Of a DNA stretch of 64,000 bases, positions 33,855 through 42,286 are shown piece by piece. The notes beneath the pieces are model-generated. The model was given only the letters and a program-made list of their open reading frames with translations. It ran no database searches and was not told where the DNA came from. How positions within the stretch are numbered: the first letter of the stretch is position 1; each line of letters starts with the position of its first letter. Origin of the DNA: Flavobacterium sp. (GTDB lineage Bacteria; Bacteroidota; Bacteroidia; Flavobacteriales; Flavobacteriaceae); assembly GCF_017744675.1 (NCBI RefSeq), contig NZ_JAGIAV010000004.1, forward strand, positions 482,567 through 546,566. The letters run 5' to 3'. Both the position numbers and the translations under genes were made by a program.

Positions 33855-35111
33855 CTAATTCTCTAATTTCAAATAATTGCCATCAAAGCTAATCACTACC
33901 TTTTCAAATTGCCCGAGGATATCTTGACCAATATTGCCAAAGTTTACTTCGCCATAAACGCCATAATCTTTTGGGTCAATTTCCATTTTTTGAAGCTGAA
34001 TTGTTTTATTTCCGAGCGATATTTGCTGCTCTTTTAAAACTAAAACTTCAGTCGAAACAACTTCTGCTCCTGCACTAGAAGATTTCATCGTTTCTAGAGT
34101 TCCAGCTTGATCAAGAGCTGTTTTGAATTTTTCGTAAAACGCTTTGTTGAAGAGACTCACTTTTGCGCCACTATCAAAATTGAATGGCAGTGTTTTACCT
34201 TTATACTCCAGCATTACAATTGCTCTAAGTTCGTCTACAAACAAGTTTTTTTCATTTGCACCAGAATCTAATTCTTTAGAAAACGTAAGTTTATCTTTTT
34301 CAATTGTAATGGTTCCTAATTCTTTTACAATAGGGAAACCAATAATTCCGTTAATCACATATGCTCCATCTGCAAAAGTAAAAGCCTTATCTGGATATAC
34401 TAAAAATACAGCGTTATGAATTTTCAGTTCCCCTAAAGTAATTTCAGGTGCAACGCCAATACGAACTTTATTCTTTTGCCCCGTAAAACTCTCCACCGAA
34501 ATATCATCGTCGGGAAGAATTTTTAGCCCCATTTTTTTTGCAATGCTTTCTGTGATACAGCTGATTCCTGCTCCAGTATCAAAAACAAAATGAGCCAATG
34601 TATCTTTTGCTTTAACCTCTGTTGTAATCAGACCCGCTTTATCTCTTATCGTAGCCAAAGTAATTTTCGAGAATTTGTCGATAGACTGAGGTCTCGTACT
34701 TCGCAAAGTCTTCCAGATTTTCTGAGTGTTTATTTCGTCAAGAAGTTCTTCTTTGGTAAATTTTTGCTGAAACTTCATGGTCAAAACTTTAGAAGCCATA
34801 TAAGCAGAATTATAACTGAAGAGTTTAATGTAGTTATCATCTTTCAATTTGGCAAATTCATAACTATTTATAAGTTCATTATTTTTCAGGCTGTCCAAAT
34901 ACTGGTTTGAAAGCTTTGGTTTGTTGCAGACATTGGCATACAATCCTTTATAGAAATAATAATCTTTACCTTTTTCTCTATTGTTAAGACTATCCATTTT
35001 AGCAAACTGATGCTGTTTGCTCAGCTGTTTTAAAATAGAATCTGAGTTCGTCTGACCCAATACGACTTGTGCCATAAGAAAAAAAACAAGTAAAAGTTTC
35101 TTAAAATTCAT
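33855..35111 (-). CDS. Exported retropepsin-like aspartyl protease
   Basis: The 418-residue protein has a signal peptide (residues 1-19, ending VVLGQ). It carries two aspartyl protease halves: FDTGAGISCITESIA (residues about 171-185) and FDSGAKVSLFN (about 313-323). Both have the D-T/S-G catalytic triplet followed by a hydrophobic strand, so a complete bilobal active site can form in one chain. The N-terminal 140 residues look helical and resemble TPRs. It should act in the periplasm; the substrates are unknown. Its own terminator and that of the upstream gene suggest a single-gene transcript. Confidence 0.88.
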   Translation of the reverse strand: MNFKKLLLVFFLMAQVVLGQTNSDSILKQLSKQHQFAKMDSLNNREKGKDYYFYKGLYANVCNKPKLSNQYLDSLKNNELINSYEFAKLKDDNYIKLFSYNSAYMASKVLTMKFQQKFTKEELLDEINTQKIWKTLRSTRPQSIDKFSKITLATIRDKAGLITTEVKAKDTLAHFVFDTGAGISCITESIAKKMGLKILPDDDISVESFTGQKNKVRIGVAPEITLGELKIHNAVFLVYPDKAFTFADGAYVINGIIGFPIVKELGTITIEKDKLTFSKELDSGANEKNLFVDELRAIVMLEYKGKTLPFNFDSGAKVSLFNKAFYEKFKTALDQAGTLETMKSSSAGAEVVSTEVLVLKEQQISLGNKTIQLQKMEIDPKDYGVYGEVNFGNIGQDILGQFEKVVISFDGNYLKLEN

Positions 35112-35198
35112 CTATTTAATTTTTGAATGTTAAATATAAGGAAAATCTAAAATTAAAATTTCAATTACTTGTTTTTAGAATTTAAGGATTGAGATTTA

Positions 35199-35240
35199 AA
35201 AAAAAATCAGGTCTAGTATTTCTACCATTCCTGATTTTTT
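35199..35240 (-). terminator. Rho-independent terminator after the glycine-rich lipoprotein gene
   Basis: On the minus strand, AAAAAATCAGG pairs with CCTGATTTTTT around an 18-base segment with further pairing, followed by T residues. It begins 25 bp behind the stop codon. Confidence 0.82.
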
Positions 35241-35264
35241 GAATTATAACTAACTTTATTGTAT

Positions 35265-37781
35265 TTATCTTCTTCCTCTAAAGCCTCCGCCTCCTCTAAA
35301 ACCTCCACCGCTGAAACCTCCGCCACCGCCTAAACGGCTGCCGCCATCTCTTTGGAAGTTTTGGAAATTACGCGTTTGCGATTCGCCACGGTCTCTTGAA
35401 AAAGCAGAACGGTCTAGATCGTTTGTAATATCAGGACGACCTGCTTCACCAAGCGGTTTATTGGGTTGCCCCAGCGTTTGTTCTGGTTTGGTAAAATTAT
35501 CACGTTGCGTTGCTCCTCCTAGTCGAGTTTCACCACCCAAGTTTTGGTTTGCTTTCGGCTGAATTCTTTCTCCTGCTCCATTTGCTCCCAATCCCTGATT
35601 ATCACGCTGAATTCGCTCTCCCGCTCCATTGGCACCAAGTCCTTGATTAGCTCTATTCTGAATTCCTTCACCTGTTTTTTTAGACGAACCCAAAGTTCCT
35701 GCTTGTGTCCAGCCACCGTTTCCGTTATTGTAATGACTCCAGTTTCCGTTGGCATCTCTTTTATAGACATGTCCATCGTGACCTGCATAAAGATTGTTAT
35801 TGTTGGTATGAACAGTCGTTCCTCCGCCTCTGCGATGTGTAATTACACCTTCTTTTCCGCCTGAGGTCTGATAAGCAACTGCCGTTCCTCGTCTTGTTGT
35901 AATATGTCCAGTTTGCGCCCACTGATTACCGTTTGTCGCAGCCGAATGTCCCCATTGTGCATACGCGTTATGCCCTTGATTGGTTCTCGCATAATTTCCT
36001 GTCCACGGATTGTAGGTACTTGCTGCCGTGCGACCGCCATACCAGCCTTGCATACTTGCAGAACGTCCGTATCTTCCTGTTGCAGGATTGTACCACGCCG
36101 AAGTTCCCGCAGCACCATAAGGTCCGTAAACGCGTCTTCCGGCCGCATAACCACCAGTCCACGGATTGTAAACCGCTCCACCTCCATACGCATAAGGCCA
36201 CGGACGATAAATTGGATACATCCCACCGTAATACACATAAGGCGGATAATACCATCCCGTACCATAAGTCAAGATTGCGCCTACTGTAGCGCCAATAATA
36301 AAGGCCCCCAAATAACCTGCCGTAGAACTGCTTTCTACCGTAGTATCAGTTGTAGTTTGCGTAACATAGGTTACATTATACACAGGTGAACTTGGCGGAA
36401 TTGTATAGATTTCTTTCGGAACAGAATCGGCTGTTTTCCAAGGTCCGTTTGGACTTGTCGACATAAACCAAACCGCCTGAAAGCATAAATAATACAAATC
36501 GCCTACTTTTATAATTTTCTCTTGCGTATTGCTCGCATATTGCATTTTCGTGCCTTCAATAGGTTTAAATTGAGCCGTTCCTCCATCATATGTCACTTTT
36601 ACTTTTGCCTCAGCATCCGATTTTTTCAAAATAGCCGTTGTCGGAACTTGAGCCAACATCACGGCATCTTTTGCTTCCTGTGTTCCAGGCACAGACGACA
36701 ATACATTGGCACGCGGAGAATCTTTCGGAATCTTAGCAAAATCAGCCGGCAAATTATTTCCTGCATACGACCAAGGTCCAGTTAATTCTTTCGATTTAAA
36801 CCATCTTCCTGATAATAGCACATAATATTGACCGTCTCCCTCATTAGCAAAAACATCATTTTCCGTATTATCGATGTACATTAATTTAGTTCCAGGGATT
36901 TTAATGAAATTCGGACTTCCGTTTACCGCAATCAATTCAGCAGGTTTATTGCTATAGAAAACCTCTGGAGCCGCTCCCGAAGACGGTGGCGGAATCATTT
37001 TTTTGACTTCATCATAATTCTGTCCCGAAGGCAGATTATTTAAACCAGAAGGCAATTTGGTTGTTTTCGTCCATTTGCCCGCAATATCTTTAGAAGTCAG
37101 CCAAATATTATCAACCAAGAGATAATAATCTTTTGCCGTTTTATCATAAAACACATCCCAATTCGTATTGACTACAAATTGAATATCCGATTTATCTATA
37201 GGCACCAAAACCGGTTCTCCCTGTACAATCAGCAAAATCGACGGATTGGTACTATAAAAAATAGTCGGTGCATCATTTTTAGCCGCAATTCCTTTTGGCG
37301 GACTTTTGGTATGGCTTAAATCGGCCAGAATGCGATCTACCGAAATCGGTTCTCCGCTTTTAGGCAATGTTTCTTTAAACAGTTTTTCCATTTCGGGAAC
37401 TTTCTTTTCGTCTAGAGCAGGAAATCGAACATCGGTTACCTGAAGATTTTTAATAAAAGCACTTCTATTGTCTTTATCCACCAAGGTTTCTGCTTTTAAA
37501 GAAGCCACACCCAAAACCTGTTTTCCGTCTTTTGGAGTTAACGAAAAAGCCACACGCGCCGTAAGTTCTTTAAAATCCTTCCAGTCGTCTACCTGAGGCT
37601 GATAATAAACCAGTTTTGTACCGTTGTTCTCCGCTTCGCGCGGCCAGCCATTATCGGCAATTAATCCAGAACTTGCCGTATCAGACTTTTCCGTTTCTGT
37701 ATTTAATTGTTCTTTATCTTTTTTGCAGGAGAACAAAATCGCACTCAGACAAACTGCAATTATGAGAAAAGCTTTTTTCAT
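35265..37781 (-). CDS. Large glycine-rich repeat lipoprotein
   Basis: The 838-residue protein has a lipoprotein signal with the cysteine in ILFSCKKDKE. Residues about 170-470 hold three related modules, each with FYS(T/N)xPA or an equivalent strand, a YY(L/V)L segment and W(F/L)xSK(D/E)(I/L)xGxW. A hydrophobic stretch (LGAFIIGATVGAILTYGTG) follows. The last third is rich in Gly, Tyr, Asn and Trp, with repeated YNPWTGxYA and GAGERIQ units and a final GGGFRGGGGFRGRR. It probably sits on the outer membrane or cell surface. Similar proteins are sometimes annotated as carbohydrate-binding family V/XII, but no function is established. Confidence 0.85.
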   Translation of the reverse strand: MKKAFLIIAVCLSAILFSCKKDKEQLNTETEKSDTASSGLIADNGWPREAENNGTKLVYYQPQVDDWKDFKELTARVAFSLTPKDGKQVLGVASLKAETLVDKDNRSAFIKNLQVTDVRFPALDEKKVPEMEKLFKETLPKSGEPISVDRILADLSHTKSPPKGIAAKNDAPTIFYSTNPSILLIVQGEPVLVPIDKSDIQFVVNTNWDVFYDKTAKDYYLLVDNIWLTSKDIAGKWTKTTKLPSGLNNLPSGQNYDEVKKMIPPPSSGAAPEVFYSNKPAELIAVNGSPNFIKIPGTKLMYIDNTENDVFANEGDGQYYVLLSGRWFKSKELTGPWSYAGNNLPADFAKIPKDSPRANVLSSVPGTQEAKDAVMLAQVPTTAILKKSDAEAKVKVTYDGGTAQFKPIEGTKMQYASNTQEKIIKVGDLYYLCFQAVWFMSTSPNGPWKTADSVPKEIYTIPPSSPVYNVTYVTQTTTDTTVESSSTAGYLGAFIIGATVGAILTYGTGWYYPPYVYYGGMYPIYRPWPYAYGGGAVYNPWTGGYAAGRRVYGPYGAAGTSAWYNPATGRYGRSASMQGWYGGRTAASTYNPWTGNYARTNQGHNAYAQWGHSAATNGNQWAQTGHITTRRGTAVAYQTSGGKEGVITHRRGGGTTVHTNNNNLYAGHDGHVYKRDANGNWSHYNNGNGGWTQAGTLGSSKKTGEGIQNRANQGLGANGAGERIQRDNQGLGANGAGERIQPKANQNLGGETRLGGATQRDNFTKPEQTLGQPNKPLGEAGRPDITNDLDRSAFSRDRGESQTRNFQNFQRDGGSRLGGGGGFSGGGFRGGGGFRGRR

Positions 37782-38003
37782 AAATTTAAAGTTAGATTAT
37801 TCATTAAAAATTTATTCTTCTGGTCGTCTTATAAAATTCTTTCCATAAAATTAAATTCACCGAATAAAAAAAACTAAAAATCAGTCCGTTACTTTGTTTC
37901 AGATTGTAATTTGAAACCAAATTGTACCAAAATCATCCTTATTTTCTCGAGCTAAAATTTAAATCTGCTTTGTAAAACAAGGTTTGAAGTGAGATTTTTT
38001 ATT

Positions 38004-38090
38004 AGGAGCTATTTCCTGCTATCCGTTTCAATCTTTTATGGTGAACCCCACCATAAAAGGATTTCCACTTCTATCAGGGCTAGGGTTTTC
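38004..38090. repeat. Structured repeat with AGGAGCTATTTCC start
   Basis: The segment AGGAGCTATTTCCTGCTATCC begins a fold whose centre is the perfect 10-bp hairpin TTTTATGGTG-AACCC-CACCATAAAA (38034-38058). The flanks GGATTTCCACTTCTATCAGG and GGGCTAGGG give additional pairing (CCTG with CAGG, AGC with GCT). I recognise this wording, with variable hairpins, as a dispersed Flavobacterium repeat, but I cannot confirm that here. No gene is encoded in the 542-bp gap around it. Confidence 0.6.
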
Positions 38091-38173
38091 GTTTTTATAA
38101 GAAGATTTTTTTGGAAATCAATTCTTACAAATTATAATATTTTTCTGACAAACAAAAATTATCCTTTTTTTGA

Positions 38174-38323
38174 TATATTTGCGATTCCTAAATTACAGAA
38201 TATGATACTTAAAAAACTTCTTGCCCATGTGGTATGGTGGCGGCATTGGAAACAACCGTAACGCTTCTGTAAGCGTAGGACACCTTAGCTACATGGGTTT
38301 TATATTTCCTAAATTACAGAGTT
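38174..38323 (+). ncRNA. Duplicated leader with a candidate three-way-junction RNA
   Basis: A TATATTTG promoter element (38174-38181) is followed by TTCCTAAATTACAGA (38186-38200), and the same 15 bases occur again at 38307-38321, just before the 76-codon gene. Between the copies, 38224-38297 folds well: CCCATGT pairs with ACATGGG (P1), GGTG with CACC (P2), CGG-TTG with CAA-CCG closed by a GAAA tetraloop (P3), and ACGCTT with AAGCGT (P4). P3 and P4 leave a junction of few bases. A 19-codon frame (38202-38261) starts just behind the first copy. The element may be a riboswitch-like leader, or a small insertion with a target duplication. I do not recognise a known RNA class. Confidence 0.5.
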
Positions 38324-38554
38324 ATGAGTACCAAAACCCTTTCAAAAGAAGCCGAAATCAGGCTGATGAATTTCTTCAACGACAGAATCGACCCGCAATC
38401 TATGGCGAAAGCCCTAAGACAGGTCAATTTCACCCTCGCACTAAACGTGATGAGCGAACAAGAAAACATCCAGCAAGAAACCAAATTAAGAGACAGTTTC
38501 TATTGGCTCAACGAATTAGCCGAAACTTTAAATCCATATTTGGATGTAGAATAA
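38324..38554 (+). CDS. Small conserved-looking protein of unknown function
   Basis: The 76-residue protein is acidic, Met-rich and fully helical by composition (SKEAEIRLMNFFNDRIDPQSMAKALRQ..). No signal, membrane segment or cysteine is present. Normal codon use, a promoter-like element upstream and a strong terminator support it as a real gene. I do not recognise the family. The unusual duplicated and structured leader suggests post-transcriptional control. Confidence 0.7.
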   Translation: MSTKTLSKEAEIRLMNFFNDRIDPQSMAKALRQVNFTLALNVMSEQENIQQETKLRDSFYWLNELAETLNPYLDVE

Positions 38555-38575
38555 GGTTTCTTTTTTGAAAAAATT

Positions 38576-38623
38576 AAAACCCTTGATCTTTTTGCGAAAA
38601 AGATTGAGGGTTTTGTTTTTTTA
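38576..38623 (+). terminator. Rho-independent terminator between convergent genes
   Basis: AAAACCCTTGATCTTTTT pairs with AAAAAGATTGAGGGTTTT around GCGA (one G-T pair) and ends in a T-tract. It lies between the small gene and the end of the restriction operon, and may serve both strands. Confidence 0.85.
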
Positions 38624-39094
38624 TTATAAATTATAAGGACTATTTATCAAAATATGTTTATGCATAAGAAATAAATTGGCTTTATAAAGTTTATTAGCAA
38701 GTGCAAAATCCTTCTGCCTTGTAATTTTACCTAAAGGAGATTCCAAAAAGAAACTAGCAAAAGGCTTAACATTATCTGAAAAATAGTTTCTCTCCCAATA
38801 AATGTCTCTGCAAGAAGTTACAACAACATCTGTATCTGGGTTTTCTTTTAATTTATTTGTCAATTTATCCATCCAAGGTTTATTATCTGTTGCAGAATGG
38901 ATAATAATTTTTTTACCATGTCTATTAATCACAATAGAAAAATCTTCATATTTTCCTTTAATGCCAGGAAGAAAAGATGGAAGTGCTTCGCCATATATAT
39001 CTGTCGTAATACCAATTGTCAGCCATTCTGCAATTTTATTAATTGATGTCGTTTTTCCTGTTTGAGGTGCACCTGAAATAACTAAAAACTTCAT
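38624..39094 (-). CDS. Small P-loop NTPase behind hsdR
   Basis: The 156-residue protein opens with the Walker A motif GAPQTGKTTS (residues 8-17). A possible Walker B is DVVVTSCRD around residues 90-98. The fold looks like a short nucleoside kinase or small AAA-like ATPase, but no family motif beyond the P-loop is clear. It is on the same strand as, and 45 bp behind, hsdR, so it probably belongs to the restriction operon as an accessory gene. The function is unknown. Confidence 0.72.
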   Translation of the reverse strand: MKFLVISGAPQTGKTTSINKIAEWLTIGITTDIYGEALPSFLPGIKGKYEDFSIVINRHGKKIIIHSATDNKPWMDKLTNKLKENPDTDVVVTSCRDIYWERNYFSDNVKPFASFFLESPLGKITRQKDFALANKLYKANLFLMHKHILINSPYNL

Positions 39095-39139
39095 AAGTAT
39101 TTTTTATATTAAATTTATTTTTTGATTTTAAAACAACTT

Positions 39140-42019
39140 CTAAGCAATCATTCCTTTAACAAAAACTTCAACATATTCCTTCATCTTAGTAATAATCCTA
39201 TCTCCAATAACTCGAGCTTGAAGAATACTTGGTCTATTATCTAAACATTGAAAAACTTCATCTTTTATGGGTTCTCTTCCACTATATATGTAAGCATCAA
39301 TTAAAGCTTTAAATTGTGCTTTATCTAAATGTTCTTCATCACATATTTTTCCTAAAGCTAAAACTTTCTGGTCTTGCCAAAACTTCTCAAATTCATCTTC
39401 AATCGAATCTCCATCTTTTATAAAAGGCATATTTTCATCAATAAATTTTTGAATTAGTTCTCTCTTACTTCGTAGATTAATATCGCCACCTAACAAATCA
39501 ATAATAGCTTTTCTTTTAGCATTAGTAGCACTAGCAGTTTTTATTTGTTTTAATTGTGCTAATAATTTTAAAATATATGCAACATTGACTTTATCTCTAT
39601 GAATTAATTCTAATTCAAAATCTATATCATCAAGTATAGACGTTTTTTGTTTTTGATTGTCTTGTTTTACCTTTTGATATAAATCTAAATATTTGCCTTT
39701 GTAATTATTATATTCTTCTTCATCAATTAGTAAATCATCCCAATCAAAATCTGCGTAAGATTGCAGGATATTCATTGCACGCATTAATTTTCTAAAAGCT
39801 TGTACAAATAAAGCTTCTTCTTCCTCACTTTCTAAATCATTTACATCTTGATACGTTGGGGTGATTTCCCTTAAATGTATTAAAGCTTCATCAAATTTCT
39901 TCGCAATATCTTCATATGCTGGCATTGTTACTACTTCAGTGGCTTCTTTATTAGAAAACAAAGTGATCGCATCATCTGTAGCTTTTTTTAGATTTCTGAA
40001 AGCTAAAATATTTCCCTGCGACTTCTGCTCACCTAATATTCTATTTGTTCGCGAAAATGCTTGGATTAAACCATGTTGTTTCAAATTTTTATCTACATAA
40101 AGTGTATTTACTTTTTTTGCATCAAAACCAGTTAACATCATATTGACAACAATAACAATATCTAAACGATCTAGTTCATCGTTGAAGTTTTCTTTTTCTC
40201 GATTTTTTAATCGTTTACTTATGTTTTGAAAGTATTTTTCAAATGATTTATTGTCTTTATTTGTGAAACTTGTACCATACATTGCGTTATAATGCCCAAT
40301 ATATTTTTCAAGTTTATCTCTTGTATGATTAGATTGATATTGTGTTTGTGGCTCAGCTAAAACATCAAAATCTACTTCATCTGCTGGAAGAAAATCCTGT
40401 GCTTCATCTGAATCTTCATTTACACCATATGTGAATATAGTCGCAATTCGCAAATCATGTACTCCTGCCTCTTTCTTCTCTTGGAAAAGATCATAATATT
40501 GAATTACATTATCAATACTACTCACAGCTAATAATGCGGAATAATCTCTATTAAATGTTTTTTGATTATGATAGGCAATAATATAATCGACAATCTTATT
40601 GATTCTCTTTTTAGAATCATACACTTCTTGTTTGTCAATATCTTCTACCTCTATATCAATAAATGTTTTGCTTGTATTTTTGTATTTACCAACATATTCA
40701 ATTCCAAAACGTAATACATTTTGATCTCTAATAGCATCAGTTATTACATATTTATGTAGACAATTACCAAATAAGTCTTTTGTTGTTCTCTTTCCGTAAT
40801 CATTCTTTGACGCATTTTCTGCAAAGATTGGAGTTCCTGTAAAACCTATTAATTGGCTTTTCTCAAAGAATTTAGTTATTCTATCGTGTGTGTCTCCAAA
40901 TTGAGAACGATGACATTCATCAAAAATAAAAACGATTTTCTTATCTCTTAAATATTCAATATTACTTTTATTTTTTTGAGAAATGGCATTATTTAATTTT
41001 TGAATAGTCGTTAAAACTAACTTCGTATTATCTGTTAATTGCTTGATTAAAGATTGTGTATTATCTGTAACATCAACGCTGTCTTTTTTGAAAGCATTGA
41101 ACTCATTCATTGTTTGATAATCCAAATCTTTTCTATCTACTACAAAAACCAATTTGTAAACTTCGGGCAACTCAACTAAAATTTGGCTTGCTTTAAAAGA
41201 AGTAAGCGTTTTTCCTGAACCTGTTGTATGCCAAATGTAGGCGTTGTCATTTGAGTTTTTAACCTGATGAATAATTGCTTCAGTTGCAAAATATTGATAG
41301 GGACGCAAAACCATCATTACTTTATGTGTTTCATTCAACACAATGTAATGCGCAATCATTTTACCTAAATGATCTGGATTTAAAAACGAAGCAGTAAAAT
41401 CTTTTAATTCAGTAATGTTTTTATTATTAGAATCCGCCCAAAAGAAAGTTTGTTTTACTGATTGCAATTTATTGTTGGCTAAATATTTAGTATTGCCTCC
41501 ATTGCTTATTACAAATAATTGCACATATTGAAACAAACCATGATTGCTCCAAAATGAATGGTTTTGGTACCGATTAATTTGATTAAAAGCTTCCTTGATT
41601 TCAATTCCTGAGCGCTTTAATTCTATTTGCACTAAAGGCAAACCGTTGACTAAAAGTGTAACGTCAAAACGGTTTTTGTAACTGCCTTCTAAACTGATTT
41701 GATTTGTAACCTGAAATAAATTCTTATTACTCTGTTCTGTATTAAAAAAACGGACATAAAAAGAAGTTCCATCTTCTTTATCCAATTGGAAACGATCTCG
41801 TAATGTTTTTGCTTTTTCAAAAACATTCCCTTTTGCAAGATGATTTAAAATAGTATCAAAATCTTTAGCTGTAAAAGTGGTTTCATTAAAAATCTCTAGT
41901 TGATTTTTTAAGTTTGAAACCAAAGATCCTCCATCTTGTATTTTTACAGATGAAAAACCCAAGCTAACCAATTGTTTGATTAGATTGTTTTCTAATACAG
42001 CTTCTGATTGATAGCTCAT
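39140..42019 (-). CDS. hsdR: Type I restriction enzyme, R subunit
   Basis: The 959-residue motor-nuclease subunit has an N-terminal nuclease domain (RFDVTLLVNGLPLVQIELKRSG with D119, E133 and K135). A superfamily 2 helicase core follows, with Walker A TTGSGKT (265-271), DECH motif II (367-370), GFTGTP, and QAFSRTNR as motif VI. The C-terminal helical part binds HsdM. It translocates and cuts unmodified DNA. All motor motifs are intact, so the enzyme looks active. It is the fourth gene of the operon. Confidence 0.96.
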   Translation of the reverse strand: MSYQSEAVLENNLIKQLVSLGFSSVKIQDGGSLVSNLKNQLEIFNETTFTAKDFDTILNHLAKGNVFEKAKTLRDRFQLDKEDGTSFYVRFFNTEQSNKNLFQVTNQISLEGSYKNRFDVTLLVNGLPLVQIELKRSGIEIKEAFNQINRYQNHSFWSNHGLFQYVQLFVISNGGNTKYLANNKLQSVKQTFFWADSNNKNITELKDFTASFLNPDHLGKMIAHYIVLNETHKVMMVLRPYQYFATEAIIHQVKNSNDNAYIWHTTGSGKTLTSFKASQILVELPEVYKLVFVVDRKDLDYQTMNEFNAFKKDSVDVTDNTQSLIKQLTDNTKLVLTTIQKLNNAISQKNKSNIEYLRDKKIVFIFDECHRSQFGDTHDRITKFFEKSQLIGFTGTPIFAENASKNDYGKRTTKDLFGNCLHKYVITDAIRDQNVLRFGIEYVGKYKNTSKTFIDIEVEDIDKQEVYDSKKRINKIVDYIIAYHNQKTFNRDYSALLAVSSIDNVIQYYDLFQEKKEAGVHDLRIATIFTYGVNEDSDEAQDFLPADEVDFDVLAEPQTQYQSNHTRDKLEKYIGHYNAMYGTSFTNKDNKSFEKYFQNISKRLKNREKENFNDELDRLDIVIVVNMMLTGFDAKKVNTLYVDKNLKQHGLIQAFSRTNRILGEQKSQGNILAFRNLKKATDDAITLFSNKEATEVVTMPAYEDIAKKFDEALIHLREITPTYQDVNDLESEEEEALFVQAFRKLMRAMNILQSYADFDWDDLLIDEEEYNNYKGKYLDLYQKVKQDNQKQKTSILDDIDFELELIHRDKVNVAYILKLLAQLKQIKTASATNAKRKAIIDLLGGDINLRSKRELIQKFIDENMPFIKDGDSIEDEFEKFWQDQKVLALGKICDEEHLDKAQFKALIDAYIYSGREPIKDEVFQCLDNRPSILQARVIGDRIITKMKEYVEVFVKGMIA

Positions 42020-42032
42020 CGGATACTAACTT

Positions 42033-42275
42033 TTATGATCCTAAAAATTCAACATCGTTTAAACCACACCATCTAATATAATTCCTTAAATCGAGTTCAT
42101 TTACAATATATGGTATTCTCCTTTCAACTCCACTTGCTATTTCTCCAAAATTTGAAGCAACTACCCACACTCCAACTTGAGGAACCAAACATAGCTTAGA
42201 CTTTGCATAATAGTTACCGAGGTCGTGACTAATTTCTACAAATCCAAATTCAATTAATTTTTCTACTTTTAACAT
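42033..42275 (-). CDS. Unrecognised 80-residue protein between hsdS and hsdR
   Basis: The protein (MLKVEKLIEFGFVEISHDLGNYYAKSK..) has no signal peptide or membrane segment. It contains aromatic strands such as LVPQVGVWVVASNF and ends RWCGLNDVEFLGS. It lies 11 bp behind hsdS and 13 bp before hsdR, so it is co-transcribed with both. I do not recognise the family. It could be an anti-restriction brake, an assembly factor or a small DNA-binding protein; these are guesses. Confidence 0.65.
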   Translation of the reverse strand: MLKVEKLIEFGFVEISHDLGNYYAKSKLCLVPQVGVWVVASNFGEIASGVERRIPYIVNELDLRNYIRWCGLNDVEFLGS

Positions 42276-42286
42276 TTTTTTATTTT

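Noticed and set aside
35519..36389. Several overlapping open frames opposite or beside the glycine-rich lipoprotein
   Set aside because: They arise from the Gly/Tyr/Asn-rich repetitive coding sequence; their translations are Cys-, Arg- and His-rich without start signals.
38202..38261. Tryptophan attenuator leader peptide (VVWWRHW)
   Set aside because: The downstream gene is not a tryptophan gene, and the Trp codons may only reflect the paired GGTGG text of the predicted stem; kept only as part of the leader finding.
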